Origin: Magicicada septendecula
Taxonomy: Eukaryota > Arthropoda > Insecta > Hemiptera > Cicadidae
Direction of reading: 5' to 3'
Length of the DNA: 64,000 nt
Assembly: GCA_034769895.1 (NCBI GenBank)
Contig: CM068372.1
Location: 370,593,258 to 370,657,257 of the forward strand
Made by a program: the position numbers and the translations under genes. The first letter of the stretch is position 1, and each line of letters begins with the position of its first letter. Of this stretch, positions 36,242 through 49,027 are shown in pieces. The notes below the pieces were generated by a model, which was given only the letters and a program-made list of their open reading frames with translations, ran no database searches and was not told the DNA's origin.

Positions 36242-37080
36242 CAGTGGCGAAGTTACATGGAGGCAATTGAGGCAATGCCTACCCTAAAAAATTCTGTAGA
36301 ATAAAAATTATAAATACATATGAACTACATAACGTAAAGATTATACATTGTTACTGCGACTGTCAAATTTATTAAACCAAAACGTGCTTTATTGAGCGAC
36401 CGCTAGATGGTGACAGGTGAGATTCGGCATAGTTCGTTTAAAGCGAATGAGGCAAGTTCAGGTTGCAGCGTTTTTTGTATACATCGTATGTAAGCAATGT
36501 AGTGGTGTGATAGGGAAGTGAAGGGAGGGGGGATTGTCCCGCGCTGTACACATATAGCGTTGAGGCATGCCTCACTTCTGTGGTCCAAACAGTTAAGTTA
36601 AAGCGCCTGTGTTGTTTCTAAGTGTTTATTTTATGCGGTTATTAAAAGTGTCACTGTTATTCTGCTGAACTAACAGATGATCAAGATTGTTATTTGAATT
36701 ATTTGTAACATTAAACATATATATATATATATATATATATAGAAACTAATCAAGTTTAAAAATTTGAAGTTCAATCAGTTGTATTATTGTGTATGACTAA
36801 TACAAGGATTGTTCAATAGAAACACGTACAGAGCTGTAAAGCATTTTTTATTCAACGATTTTAAAAGAAGTCTCCAATAACATTAAGACATGAGCTCCAC
36901 TGTTGCACTAACCTGTAGATTCCCTGCTAGTAAAATTCTTACGGCTGTTTGTGGAACCATTTGGTTACAGCAAACTCTACTTCAGCGTCCGATTTGAACC
37001 ACCGTCCTTTTAGTGATTCCTTAAAAAAAATTTAAGATAAGATTTTTGCCTACCCATTCATTAACAACTAGCTTCGCCAG
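36242..37080. mobile_element. hAT-like MITE, copy 1, with a mariner remnant
   Basis: The left end CAGTGGCGAAGTTACATG and the right end (reverse complement) CTGGCGAAGCTAGTTG, both followed by a GGGTAGGC/GCCTACCC tract, look like decayed hAT ends. No 8-bp duplication is visible. At about 36800-37020 the minus strand encodes the tail of a mariner transposase (KGRWFKSDAEVEFAVTKW, then YRLVQQWSSCLNVIGDFF) and an end ATTGTTCAATAGAAACACG. The second copy is 45502-46315. Confidence 0.6.
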
Positions 37081-38019
37081 TAAGCAAATTGATGTCCATT
37101 TTTTCGGCTTGCACGCGTTATGTTGGTGTGGGTTTCGGCACTTTCCATTTAAAAAGCGTGCAAATGTAAGAAAATACACATGAGTGAGGCCAGAAATAAC
37201 GTGAATTGTGTGTGTCTGTGTGTGTGTGTGTGTCTTACCTGCCTTTTTATTGCTGTAGGCATAATAATAAAATGGAAACGTAAACATTACATAACTGAGA
37301 TATGCTTACCTGCCACGAACGATATATTATTTTATACATGGAGGAGTTCAGTGACATACACACGTACAGAAGAATTATATATATATATATAAAGATATTA
37401 ACTCATACATAATTTACATTAAAATGAAAAATTTATAATTTTATTGCCTGGCAACAAAATTATTTTATTTTTAACAATTACCATTGTTTCAAAAAGTTTA
37501 AATGAATTTTCAAGTACTTTACTCTTGTTAAAACGTAAAAGGTTGCAGGTAAACTACCCCTTCCCCTTAACCGATCTTCACCAAAATCGAAAGTCCTTGA
37601 GACCTCTACAATTCAGGGACGTATGCAAAAAATTATTTGATTCTGTTTGAATTTGCGGCTGTTATCGTTTCCCATAGAAAATACGCTTGATAAAAAAACG
37701 TTGCAGGTAAACTACCCCTTCCCCTTAACCGATCTTCACCAAAAACAATAGGTCGTGAGTACTCTACAAATCAGGGCTGTATGCAAAAAATTATTTGATT
37801 CTGTTTGAATTTGCGGCAGTTATCGTTTGCCATAGAGAAAAATCTACACACAGACAGACAGACAGACACACACACAGACGCTTTTCAGAAAACGACCTTT
37901 TTTCATGTTTTCAGTGTAGTACAATCAGAATCTGCAATAATCTCGAACACGATTTTTTTTTGCCATCACCATACTTCCATTCCTTAAGGAATATGGAAGT
38001 AAAAATTATAATTTTATTG

Positions 38020-38900
38020 CCTGGCAACTAAATTATTTTATTTTTAGCAATTACCATTGTTTCAAAAAGTTTAAATGAATTTTCAAGTACTTTACTGTTG
38101 TTGAAACGTAAAAGGTTGCAGGTAAACTACCCCTTCCCCTTAACCACTCTTCACCAAAATCGAAAGTCCTTGAGATCTCTACAATTCAGGGACGTATGCA
38201 AAAAATTATTTGATTCTGTTTGAATTTGCAGCTGTTATCGTTTGCCATAGAAAATTACCCTTGATAAAAAAAAGTTGCAGGTAAACTACCCCTTCCCCTT
38301 AACCGATCTTCACCAAAAACAATAGGTCTTGAGTACTCTACAAATCAGGGCTGTATGCAAAAAATTATTTGATTCTGTTTGAATTTGCAGCTGTTATCGT
38401 TTGCCATAGAAAATACCCTTGTTAAAAAACCTTTGCAGGTAAACTACCCCTTCCCTTAACCGATCTTCATCAAAAACAATAGGTCTTGAGAACTCTACAA
38501 TTTAGGGCTGTATGCAAATAATCTTTTGATTCTGTTTGAATTTGTGGCTGTTATCGTTTGCCATAGAAAATACCCTTGTTAAAACATAAAACGTTGCAGG
38601 TAAACTACCCCTTTCCCTTAACCGATCTTCACCAAAATCATTAGGTCTTGAGAACTCTACAATTCAGGGCTGTATGCGAAACATTATTTAATTCTGTATG
38701 AATTTGCAGCTGTTATCGTTTGCAAAAAAAAAAAAAATTACCCTTGATAAAAAAAACCGTTGCAGGTAAACTACCCCTTTCCCTCAACCGATCTTCACCA
38801 AAACAATAGGTCGTGAGTACTCTACAAATCAGGGCTGTATGCAAAAAATTATTTGATTCTGTTTGAATTTGCGGCAGTTATCGTTTGCCATAGAAAAAAA
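38020..38900 (+). repeat. Monomer block
   Basis: Five to six ~160-bp monomers between two Z modules, following the AATTATAATTTTATTGCC spacer at about 38003. Confidence 0.85.
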
Positions 38901-40632
38901 ATCTACAGACACACAGACACTTTTCAAAAAACGACTTTTTTCATGTTTTGAGTGTAGTACAATCAGAATCTGCAATAATATCGAACACTATTTTTTTTGC
39001 CATCACCATACTTCCATTTCCTTAAGGAATATGGAAGTAAATATCGGTATAGAGAACCATACATGACTTCCATGTTCTAAGATTTATATTTAAAATCATA
39101 TTCAAAATGAAATATTTCCATAGAAACTACGTCTTTCTACTTATTGCTTCAGCATTAACCACAGTACTGTGGTCACTAACGTATACCACCTCACGTTTTC
39201 GCACTCGATTTTCACCGATGATGGCAGTCGATGGCACTGCCGAGAAGTCTGGTTTTGCAGAAAACATTGGACTACGGCTAAAGAGCCCGGGAAGCAATTT
39301 TAACAAAAAACTACTTCTTTGTTGCCAATAACGTAGTACACATATAAAAAATTGTCCCCTCCACCAACAACTATAATTTTTAATAATAGAAAATTACCCC
39401 CACCCCATTCACCTAACCTCTTCATTTATAGATATTTCATCTACGTTTCTACAGTGGATTACTATGAGCTTCTTATCAGGATACTTTATTTATAAAAATT
39501 AAGTACTTTACTCTTGTTAAATCATAAAATGTTTCAGGTAAACTACCCCTTTCTTTTAACCGATCTTCTCCAAAATCAACAGACCTTCCGTCCTCTACAA
39601 TTCAGGGAAGCATGCAAAAAAATATTTGATTCTGTTTGAATGTGCGGCAGTTATCGTTCGTCATGGAAACATTTCTCTTGTTACAACACAAAATGTTGCA
39701 GGTAAACTACCCCTTTCCCTTTACCGATCTTCACCAAAATCAATAGACCTTGAGCTCTCTGCAACTCAGGAAAGGGTGCAAAAAATTATTTGATTCTCAT
39801 TGAATTTTCGGCAGTTATCGTTCGTCATAAAAAAATTACCCTTTTAAAACATAAAACGTTGCTGATAAACTACCCCTTCCCTTAACCGATCTTCAACAAA
39901 ATCAACAGACCTTGAGTTCTCTTTAGTTCAAAAAGGTATGCAAAAACCTAGTTGATACTGTTTGAATTTACGGCAGTTATCGTTCGTCATATAAAAAATT
40001 ACCCTTGTTAAAACATAAAATGTTGCTGGTAAACTACCCCTTTCCCTTAACCGATGTTCACCAACACTAATAGGTATTGAGAACTCTACAATACAGGGTT
40101 GTATGCAAAACATCATTTGATTCTATTTGAATTTGCGGCTGTTATCGTTTACTATAGAAAAAAATTACCCTTTTGATAAAAAACCGTTGTAGGTAAACTA
40201 CCCCTATCCCTTAACCGATCTTCACCAAAAACGACAGGTCTTGGGTACTCTACAATTCAGGCCTGCATGCAAACAATTATTTGATTCTGTTTGATTTTGC
40301 TGCTGTTATCGTTCATCATAGAAAAAATACCCTTGTTAAAACATAAAACGTTGCAGGTAAACTACCCCTTTCCCTTAACCGATCTTCAACAAAATCAACA
40401 GACCTTGAGTTCTGTATAATTCAAAAAGGTATGCAGAAGAGTAGTTGATTCTGTTTTAATGTACGACAGTTATCGTTCGTCAAAAAAAAAAAATTACCCT
40501 TGATGCTATATCTATCGTATCAATTGCCAGTGAAAAAAATAAAAACCGTAAGTGTGAACAAAATTTTGAATGTGAGGATTGTCAGGACTATATAAGAGAA
40601 TTAAACTATGAAAAAAAATTAACAGTGAATTA

Positions 40633-41523
40633 GTGAAACAAAATAATGAGCTACGTGAACATAACCATGAGTTGCATGAAAATAACAGTTTCTTAAGATC
40701 ATCTGCTGTAAATGTTGAAAAAAATTATGTAGACATTAAAAATTCGTATTCTGATGCTGTGCTAAATTTACCTAAAAAGCAAGAATGTGCTCGTTTGACA
40801 ATAAAGCCAAAGGAAAATTTCAAAGGCGATGCCCTAAATATTATCAAAGTGCAAATTTCAACCAAAATGAATGCCAAAGTTCTAAAAATTAACAAAGTCA
40901 ATAATGGTACAGTTTTTCTAAAGTGTATAAGTGAGCAAGATTCTGAAAAAATACTAAAGGTTATAAACAGTGAAAACAGTGAAATACTGACAGCTGAAGC
41001 ACGTGTTTAAAAAAATCCGCAAATAAAAATAACAAACATATCAGAAGATGTCGATAAAGTAGAACTCGAGAACGATATCATACATAGAAATGAATTACTA
41101 TCAAATAGTGTAAACATTGTACACAAATACAAACAGAGAAACAATAATTATGCTGCGCTAGCAGAAGTAACCTCTGATGCATATGCCAAGATAATGAAGA
41201 ATAAATCTGTTTTTATTGGATATGAAAACTGCAGAGTGTATGACAATTTTAATATCAAATGTTGTAAAAACTGTTGTGGGTATAACCATTCATTGAGAAA
41301 GTGCAAAGACACTTTTAAAAGACAACAATCATGCTACAAATGTTCAGGTAACCATGATGCTACAGTATGTACCTCTGATATAAATAAATGTATTAATTGT
41401 ATTAATGTTAACAAATACTTAACTAAAAAAAGATCCATAGATCATTCTGCAAATGATATTCAAAACTGTGAAAGTTATAAAGTAAGATGGGAGCAGTATA
41501 TTTGTGATACAAACTACCCCTAG
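40633..41523 (+). pseudogene. LINE ORF1 (coiled coil and CCHC knuckles)
   Basis: One frame from 40633 to 41523, interrupted by a TAA at 41008-41010. It opens with a polar helix (NNELREHNHELHENNSFL). Near the C-terminus are CKNCCGYNHSLRKC (C-x2-C-x4-H-x4-C) and CYKCSGNHDATVC (C-x2-C-x3-H-x4-C), plus a third incomplete knuckle CINC. Such ORF1 proteins bind LINE RNA. Upstream coding text (RKCEQNFECEDCQDYI) is in another frame, separated by a run of eight A near 40611; the true start is missing through 5' truncation. Confidence 0.82.
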
Positions 41524-41627
41524 AAACCAGAACCTCCATTTAATTACGTTAGGCCTACAACTAGTTGATTAGATAAAATTTTGTATTTAAAAGGAAAAAT
41601 CAAAACTAACCTATAAATAAATATTTT

Positions 41628-44434
41628 ATGGAAATACAAGAATATAATATTAATGATGAATTAATTTTTAATAGTACAGAAGAGATAAATCTCAACCCCA
41701 TTTTTTATGACTCTGAGCTTCTGACCCTACATGTCAACATCAGAAGTATACAGAAAAATATTTTAAAACTTGAAACTATGTTAAGTTCTTTTAAACATAA
41801 ACCAGATGTGATAATATGCACTGAAGCTTGGCTCATGGATAATATTAAGCTTATAAATATAACAGGTTATACACATTTTAAAAATAACAGCAGAATAAAT
41901 AAAGCAGATGGAGTGATTATTTATGTAAAAAGTAACCTACAGTATCAAACCATTAATGAACAATTTAATGATTTAAAAATCACTAGTCTGCTCATAGAAT
42001 TAACAAATAAAAGTATTTTCAAAATTTCTGGACTATATCGTTGTCATGATTATCAGATTGACAAATTCATTAAAGATCATGAAAAATTTATCTTAAGTAA
42101 CAAAACTGTTGCAAACCACATGATTTTGGGTGATGTTAACTTAGATCTCATTGAGTTTAATGAAAAAACTGAGGATTATTTCTACCAATTACTGCAAAAT
42201 GGTTATGAATCGATGATAAATACTTGTACTCATCCTATAAAGAATTATAAAGATGGAACTTGCATTGACCATATTTTCATGAAAGGAATATAAACAGCAA
42301 AATCTGGTAAATTAATTAACTCAATCACAGACCACTACCCCGTTTTAATATCACTACATGGAAACAACATAAAATGCAAACTTACAGTATCTTTTGAAAT
42401 AAACAAAAAAAGATTTTTGGAGCTGTGTGCTTCAGAACAATGGCAGCAAGTCTGTAATACACCAAATAACAATGAAGCATTAGAATTGTTAATAAACAAG
42501 ATTCAAACTATCAATGAACTTTCACACAAAACTAGGCCAAAAATTCAAAAACCAAGAAAGACCTGGATTACCCCTGCTCTCATTAATTCAGTTAATAACA
42601 AAAACAAATTATATAAAGCCTGGAAGAATAGTCAAGACGACTTGCTAAAAAAAGAGCTGTACTTAAATTACGAAAAACGACTTAAATCATTACTTAGGAC
42701 TGCTAAAAATAGGCATGAAGAAAAACAACTACAAAACGCTGATTCTAAAAAAATGTGGAGATATGTTCATCTAAAATTGGATCGTAATTCAAAAAATAGA
42801 CAAATAAATGATATTTTGATTAATAATAAACTTAACAGCAATGACTGGACAAAGGCTAATTATTTTAATGAATTTTTCAGCACAATAGTATCTAGGCTGA
42901 ATGAAAGTGCGACTCCTCCTATTCTGTAGCATGAAATACCAGATATATCAATTAATCAGCATACTATGTTTCTAACACCAACAAATGAGTCAGAAGTTTA
43001 CCAAACTATTCGTGAACTCAAAAATAAACCTGGTGGGTGTGATGAAATTCATGCCTATACAGTTAAGCTAGCTGCTCCGTTCATAACTCCTGCTTTGACT
43101 CACATTATTAATACTGCTATGATACAAGGTACATGTCCATATCAATTTAAGAAAGCTGTAATTTGTCCTATATATAAGGAAGGTGTAAAAAGTTTGGTTA
43201 ACAATTATCGACCGATCGCACTGATATCAAATCTAGCTAAGATTTTTGAAAAAATTATTTTTACCAGATTATTTAAATTTGTAAAGAAACATAACCTGTT
43301 AAGTGCTAAACAATTTGGCTTTCTCAAGAAGAAAGGTACAGATGATGCTATAGCCCTACTTAGCAAATTTATTTATGAAAATCTAAGTATTAGCATACCA
43401 ACTGTTGTAACTTTTTTGGACTACTCCAAAGCTTTTGACACTGTCGATCATGGCATACTTATATCCAAATTACAGAATATGGGAATAAGAGGTGTAAGCT
43501 TATCCCTGATAGCCAGTTATTTACATGACAGGACACAAGTTGTAAAGGTGAATGGGACTAGAAGTCAGCCTATTAAAACAAATGTTGGAGTGCCCCAGGG
43601 CTCTATATTAGGACCTTTATTGTTTATTTTATATATCAATGACTTACTAGTGTTACAAGATGTATTAATAGCATATGCTGATGATACAGCAGTACCAATG
43701 AAAGCAAAGACATGGCCTGAACTTGCTACAGATATGTCAATTAAATTAGATATTATATACTCTTGGCTCTATCACAATAATCTAGTACTCAACATAAGCA
43801 AGTCTGTTTTTATCACCTTTGGAAATTATAGAGACTCTGTTCCGCATGACTTTGAAATTAAGATAAATGGTCAAAAATTGAAAAGAGTTAAATCTAGTAA
43901 ATATCTAGGAATAACATATGACTTTAACATGAAGTGGCTAACATTGTAAAAAAAACCAAATACTTAGTCTACGTTTTTTACGGACTTAAACAAATTTTAT
44001 CAAAAAAGCAACTAATACAAATATACTATGGACTATTCCATAGTGTGGCAGAGTGTGCTATCATAGGCTGGGGGGGTCTATATAAATCATCTCTAGACGC
44101 ACTGGATCGGCTGCAAAAGTGTATTCTTAAAATTATAGGAGTCAATGAACAAGATTTGAAAAAACCATTAAATATTAAACAGGTGTTTGTAGTGAATTCT
44201 ATAGTTTATCAATACAATGATCTAAAAAGTGAGTTTTTACAAAATCGAATCAACACACGGTATAAAAATATTATATTGCCGCGACACCTATTAAGTATTG
44301 GGCAAAGAAGCTATGTGTATTATGCCATAAAATATTTTAATGAATTACCTAATGAACTGAAAAATCTAAGTGTAAATATAAAAGTGCTTAAAAAAAAAAT
44401 CAAAGAAAAAATTAGGAACATTGTTACTGAATAG
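41628..44434 (+). pseudogene. LINE ORF2 (APE endonuclease and reverse transcriptase)
   Basis: The endonuclease has LHVNIRS, CTEAWL, ILGDVNLDL, GTCIDHIF and ITDHYPVLI (41690-42360), the expected Asn, Glu, Asp and His sites. RT has NNYRPIALISNLAKIFEK, TFLDYSKAFDTVDH, GVPQGSILGPLLF and AYADDTAV near 43674. The frame is broken by stops at 42291-42293 and 42927-42929 and by a frame change near 43940, with a few residues lost; the post-RT tail continues from 43934 to 44434. Otherwise close to full length (about 935 codons). The RT motifs and the ATT tail fit CR1/L2-like clades (such as Daphne or Crack); the clade is not settled. Confidence 0.88.
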
Positions 44435-45501
44435 TCAAAAAAACAGTCTATTATGATATGGACCTTTTTTCTCTTTTTTTTCATTTATTTATTGAATTGT
44501 GTTATAGTACAAACTAAAATTTTGTTAAAATTGAAAAATAATTTATTTTTAATATTTACTATGATCGGTGAGGTAAAACTCACAATTAGTATTAAGTATA
44601 TAAATACTAATTCTAAGGACCAACCTATGTACAGGCATTTATGCCCCCTATAGGTCCTTTATTGTATAATTTTTATTATATGTAAAGGAAAATTGGTAAT
44701 AAATATTATTATTATTATATATTATAAAACATAAAATGTTGCTGGTAAACAACCCTATTCCCTTAACCGATCTTTACAAAAACCAACAGGTCTTGAGAAC
44801 TTTACATTTCAGGGCTGTATGCAAAATATTATATGATTCTGTTTGAATTTGCGGCTGTTATCGTTTGCCATATAAAATACCCTTGATAAAACAAAAAACG
44901 TGCCAGGTAAACTACCCCTTTTCCTTAACCGATCTTCACCAAAAACAATAGGTCTTTAGTACTCAACAAAACAGGGCTGTATGCAAAAACGTATTTGATT
45001 CTGTTTGAATTTGCGGCTCTTATCGTTTGCCATAGAAAATACCCTTTTAAAACATAAAACGTTGCAGGTAAACTACCCCTTTCCCTTAACCGATCTTCAC
45101 CAACACCAATACGTATTGAGAACTCTACAATACAGGGCTGTATGCAAAACATCATTTGATTCTGTTTGAATTTGTAGCTGTTATCGTTTACCATAGAAAA
45201 ATATCGGTATGGAGAACCATACATGACTTCCATATTCTAAGATTTATATTTAAAATCATTTTCAACTAAACCATAGAAACTACTTCTTTCTACTTACTGC
45301 TTCAGCCTTAACCACAGTACTGTGGTCACTAACGTATACCACCTCACGTTATCGCACTCGATTTTCACTGATGATGGAAGTCGATGGCATTGCCGAAATG
45401 TCTGGTTTTGTAGAAACCATTGGGCTACGGCCAAATATCCCGGGAAGGAATTTTAACAAAAACTACTTCTTTGTTGCCGATAACGTTGTACACATATATA
45501 T

Positions 45502-46315
45502 CAGTGGCGAAGTTACATGGAGGCAATGCCTACCCTAAAAAATTCTGTAGAATAAAAATTATAAATACGTATGAACTACATAACGTAAAGATTATACATT
45601 GTTACTGCGACTGTCAAATTTATTAAACCGAAACGTGCTTTATTGAGCGACCGCTAGATGGTGACAGGTGAGATTCGGCATAGTTCGTTTAAAGCGAATG
45701 AGGCAACCTGAACTTGCCTCAGCGTTTTTTGTATACATCGTATGTAAGCAATGTAGTGGTGTGATAGGGAAGTGTAGGGAGGGGGGATTGTCCCGCGCTG
45801 TACACATAGAGCGTTGAGGCATGCCTCACTTCTGTGGTCCAAAGTTAAGTTAAAGCGCCTGTGTTGTTTCTAAGTGTTTATTTTATGCGGTTATTAAAAG
45901 TGTCACTGTTATTCCGCTGAACTAACAGATGATCAAGATTGTTATTTGAATTATTTGTAACATTAAACATATATATAGAAACTAATCAAGTTTAAAAATT
46001 TGAAGTTCAATCAGTTGTATTATTGTGTATGACTAATACAAGGATTGTTCAATAGACACACGTATAGAGCTGTAAAGCATTTTTTATTCAACGATTTTAA
46101 AAGAAGTCTCCAATAACATTAAGACACGAGTTCCACTGTTGCGCTAACCTGTAGATTCCCTGCTAGTAAAATTCTTACGGCTGTTTGTGGAACCATTCGG
46201 TTACAGCAAACTCTACCTCAGCGTCCCATTTTACCTACCTTCCTTTTAGTGATTCCTTAAAAAAATTTAAGATAAGATTTTTCCCTACCCATTCATTAAC
46301 TACTAGCTTCGCCAG
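45502..46315. mobile_element. hAT-like MITE, copy 2
   Basis: Duplicate of 36242-37080, with the same flanks on both sides, so it arose by duplication of the array segment rather than by new transposition. It differs by small deletions and by a 15-bp inverted stretch at 45703-45717. Confidence 0.7.
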
Positions 46316-47269
46316 TAAGCAAATTGATGTCCATTTTTTCGGCTTGCACGCGTTATGTTGGTGTGGGTTTCGGCACCTTCCATTTAAAAAGCGTGCAAAC
46401 GTAAGAAAATAAACATGAGTGAGGCCAGAAATAACGTGAACTGTGTGTGTGTGTGTGTGTGTGTGTCTGTGTCTTACCGGCTTTTTTATTGCTGTATTAA
46501 ATGAAAAATATTATATTACATTAAAATGAAAAAATTTTAATTTTATTGCCTGGCAACAAAATTATTTTATTTTTAACAATTACCATTGTTTCAAAAAGTT
46601 TAAATAAAATTTTCAAGTACTTTAATCTTGTTAAAACGTAAAAGGTTGCAGGTAAACTACCCCTTCACCTTAACCGATCTTCACCAAAATCTAAAGGCCT
46701 TGAGACCTCTACAATTCAGGGACGTATGCAAAAAATTATTTGATTCTGTTTGAATTTGCGGCTGTTATCGTTTGCCATAGAAAATACCCTTGTTAAAAAA
46801 AGTTGTAGGTAAACTACCCCTTTCCCTTAACCGATCTTCACCAAAAACAATAGGTCTTGAGAACTCTACAATTTAGGGCTGTATACAAATAATCTTTTGA
46901 TTCTGTTTGAATTTGCGGCTGTTATCGTATGCCATAGGAAAAAATACCCTTGTTAAAACATAAAATGTTACAGGTAAACTACCCCTTTCCCTTAACCGAT
47001 CTTCACCAAAAACAATAGGTCTTGAGAACTCTACAATTCAGGGCTGTATGCGAAACATTATTTGATTCTGTTTGAATCTGCGGCTGTTATGGTTTGCCAA
47101 AAAAAAAATTTTTCTTGATAAAAAAAAAACCGTTGCAGGTAAACTACCCCTTTCCCTCAACCGATCTTCACCAAAAATAATAGGTCATGAGTACTCTACA
47201 ATCAGGGCTGTATGCAAAAAATTATTTGATTCTGTTTGAATTTGCGGCAGTTATCGTTTGCCATAGAAA

Positions 47270-47412
47270 AAAAATCTACAGACACACAGACGCTTTTCGG
47301 AAAACGACTTTTTTTTCATGTTTTGAGTGTAGTAGAATCAGAATCTGCAATAATCTCGAACACGATTTTTTTTGCCATCACCATACTTCCATTCCTTAAG
47401 GAATATGGAAGT
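47270..47412 (+). repeat. Representative S-Z (3') module of the array
   Basis: AATCTACAGACACACAGACG, then TTTTCGGAAAACGACTTTTT, GTGTAGTAGAATCAGAATCT, CAATAATCTCGAACACG, GCCATCACCATACTTCC and the terminal near-palindrome around CCTTAAGG, ending GGAAGTAAAA. A new A module starts at the next base, giving a clean Z-to-A seam. Confidence 0.85.
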
Positions 47413-47959
47413 AAAATATCGGTATGGAGAACCATACATTACTTCCATATTCTAAGATTTATATTTAAAATCATTTTCAGCCAAACAGCCAGGGAAGGAA
47501 TTTTAACAAAAAATACTTCTTTCTTGCCAATAACATAGTACACATATAAAAAAAAATTATCCCCTCCCCCTTCAACTATAATTTTGATTTATAGAAAATT
47601 ACCCCCAGCCCGTTCAACTAGCCTCTTCATTTATAGATATTTCATCTACGTTTCTACAGTGGATTATTAAGATCTTATCAGGATACTTTATCAAAATTAA
47701 GTACTTTACTCATGTTACAACAAAAAATGTTTCAGGTAAACTGCCCTTTCCCCGTAACCGATCTTCACCAAAATCAACAGACATTGAGTTCTCTATAGCT
47801 CAGGCACATATGTAAAAAATTATTTGATTCTGTTTGAATTTACGGCAGTTATGGTTCGTCATATAAAAAATTACCCATGTTAAAACATAAAACATGAGAT
47901 TTATAAAACATATCTAAGATTTATATTTAAAATCATTTTTGAAATAAAATATTTTCATA

Positions 47960-48165
47960 GAACCTACTAACGCTGGGGAAATCTGAGGAGCCAATCAGAG
48001 TTGGGCCTACCTGTCACTCTGCTGAATTTGGTGGAAAGCCCTGTCACTGTCGTCAAAGTATCAGCCTTGACAGGGTCCTCTTTTTCTGCAAAATGGGAGA
48101 GGCTTGAGATGGAGTGAGTGACATGGTCCCCACCTCAATGAAGAACCCATTGTTTTATAAAAATA
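47960..48165 (-). pseudogene. Possible pogo/jerky-like transposase fragment
   Basis: This stretch is absent from other array copies. The minus strand reads without a stop through EKEDPVKADTLTTVTGL, STKFSRVTGRPNSDWLLRF and PQR. The TGRPxSDWLLRF wording recalls the CENP-B-type domain before the DDE core (AGxDWxxxFLxRHP) of pogo relatives. Short and uncertain. Confidence 0.35.
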
Positions 48166-48965
48166 TATTTAAATTTTGAAAACTGAAAATTCTTTTCTTG
48201 TTGTAAATATTTATATTTTATAATCAAAATGACTTTATTTTTGTTACCTGGCAACAAAATTATTTTATTTTCAACAATTACCATTGTTTCAAAAAGTTTA
48301 AATAAATTTTCAAGTACTTTACTCTTGTTAAAACGTAAAAGGTTCCAGGTAAACTACCCCTTCCCCTTAACCGATCTTCACCAAAATCTAAAGGCCTTGA
48401 GACCTCTACAATTCAGGGACGTATGCAAAAACTTATTTGATTCTGTTTGAATTTGCGGCTGTTATCGTTTGCCATAGAAAATACGCTTGATAGAAAAACG
48501 TTGCAGGTAAACTACCCCTTCCCCTCAACTGATCTTTACCAAAAACAATAGATCTTGAGTACTCTACAAATCAGGGCTGTATGCAGAAAATTATTTGATT
48601 CTGTTTGAATTTGCGGCTGTTATCGTTTGCCATAGAAAATACCCTTGTCAAAAAAAACGTTGTAGGTAAACTACCCCTTTCCCTTAACCGATCTTCACCA
48701 AAAACAATAGGTCTTGAGAACTCTACAATTCAGGGCTGTATGCGAAACATTATTTGATTCTGTTTGAATTTGCGGCTGTTATCGTTTGCAAAAAAAAAAA
48801 ATTTCCCTTGATAAAAAAAAACCGTTGCAGGTAAACTACCCCTTTCCCTCAACCCATCTTCACCAAAAACAATAGGTCGCGAATACTCTACAAATCAGGC
48901 TGTATGCAAAAAATTATTTGATTCTGTTTGAATTTGCGGCAGTTATCGTTTGCCACAGAAAAAAA

Positions 48966-48969
<4 letters not shown>

Positions 48970-49025
<56 letters not shown>
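48970..49025. repeat. (CA)n microsatellite in an S module
   Basis: About 28 CA units replace the CAGA/CACA mixture seen in other S modules. Confidence 0.95.

Positions 49026-49027
<2 letters not shown>

Larger units (their letters stand above)
40505..44724 (+). mobile_element. CR1/L2-type LINE inserted in the array
   Basis: 5'-truncated element with ORF1 (zinc knuckles) and ORF2 (endonuclease and RT), ending in an ATT-rich microsatellite tail (about 44700-44724) as in CR1/L2 LINEs. The flanks CCCTTGAT and AAAACATAAAATG are joined directly in the paralogous array segment at about 50905-50930, which gives the empty site. Any target duplication is at most two bases (AT). Only a few breaks; the youngest LINE in the window. 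Confidence 0.88.
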
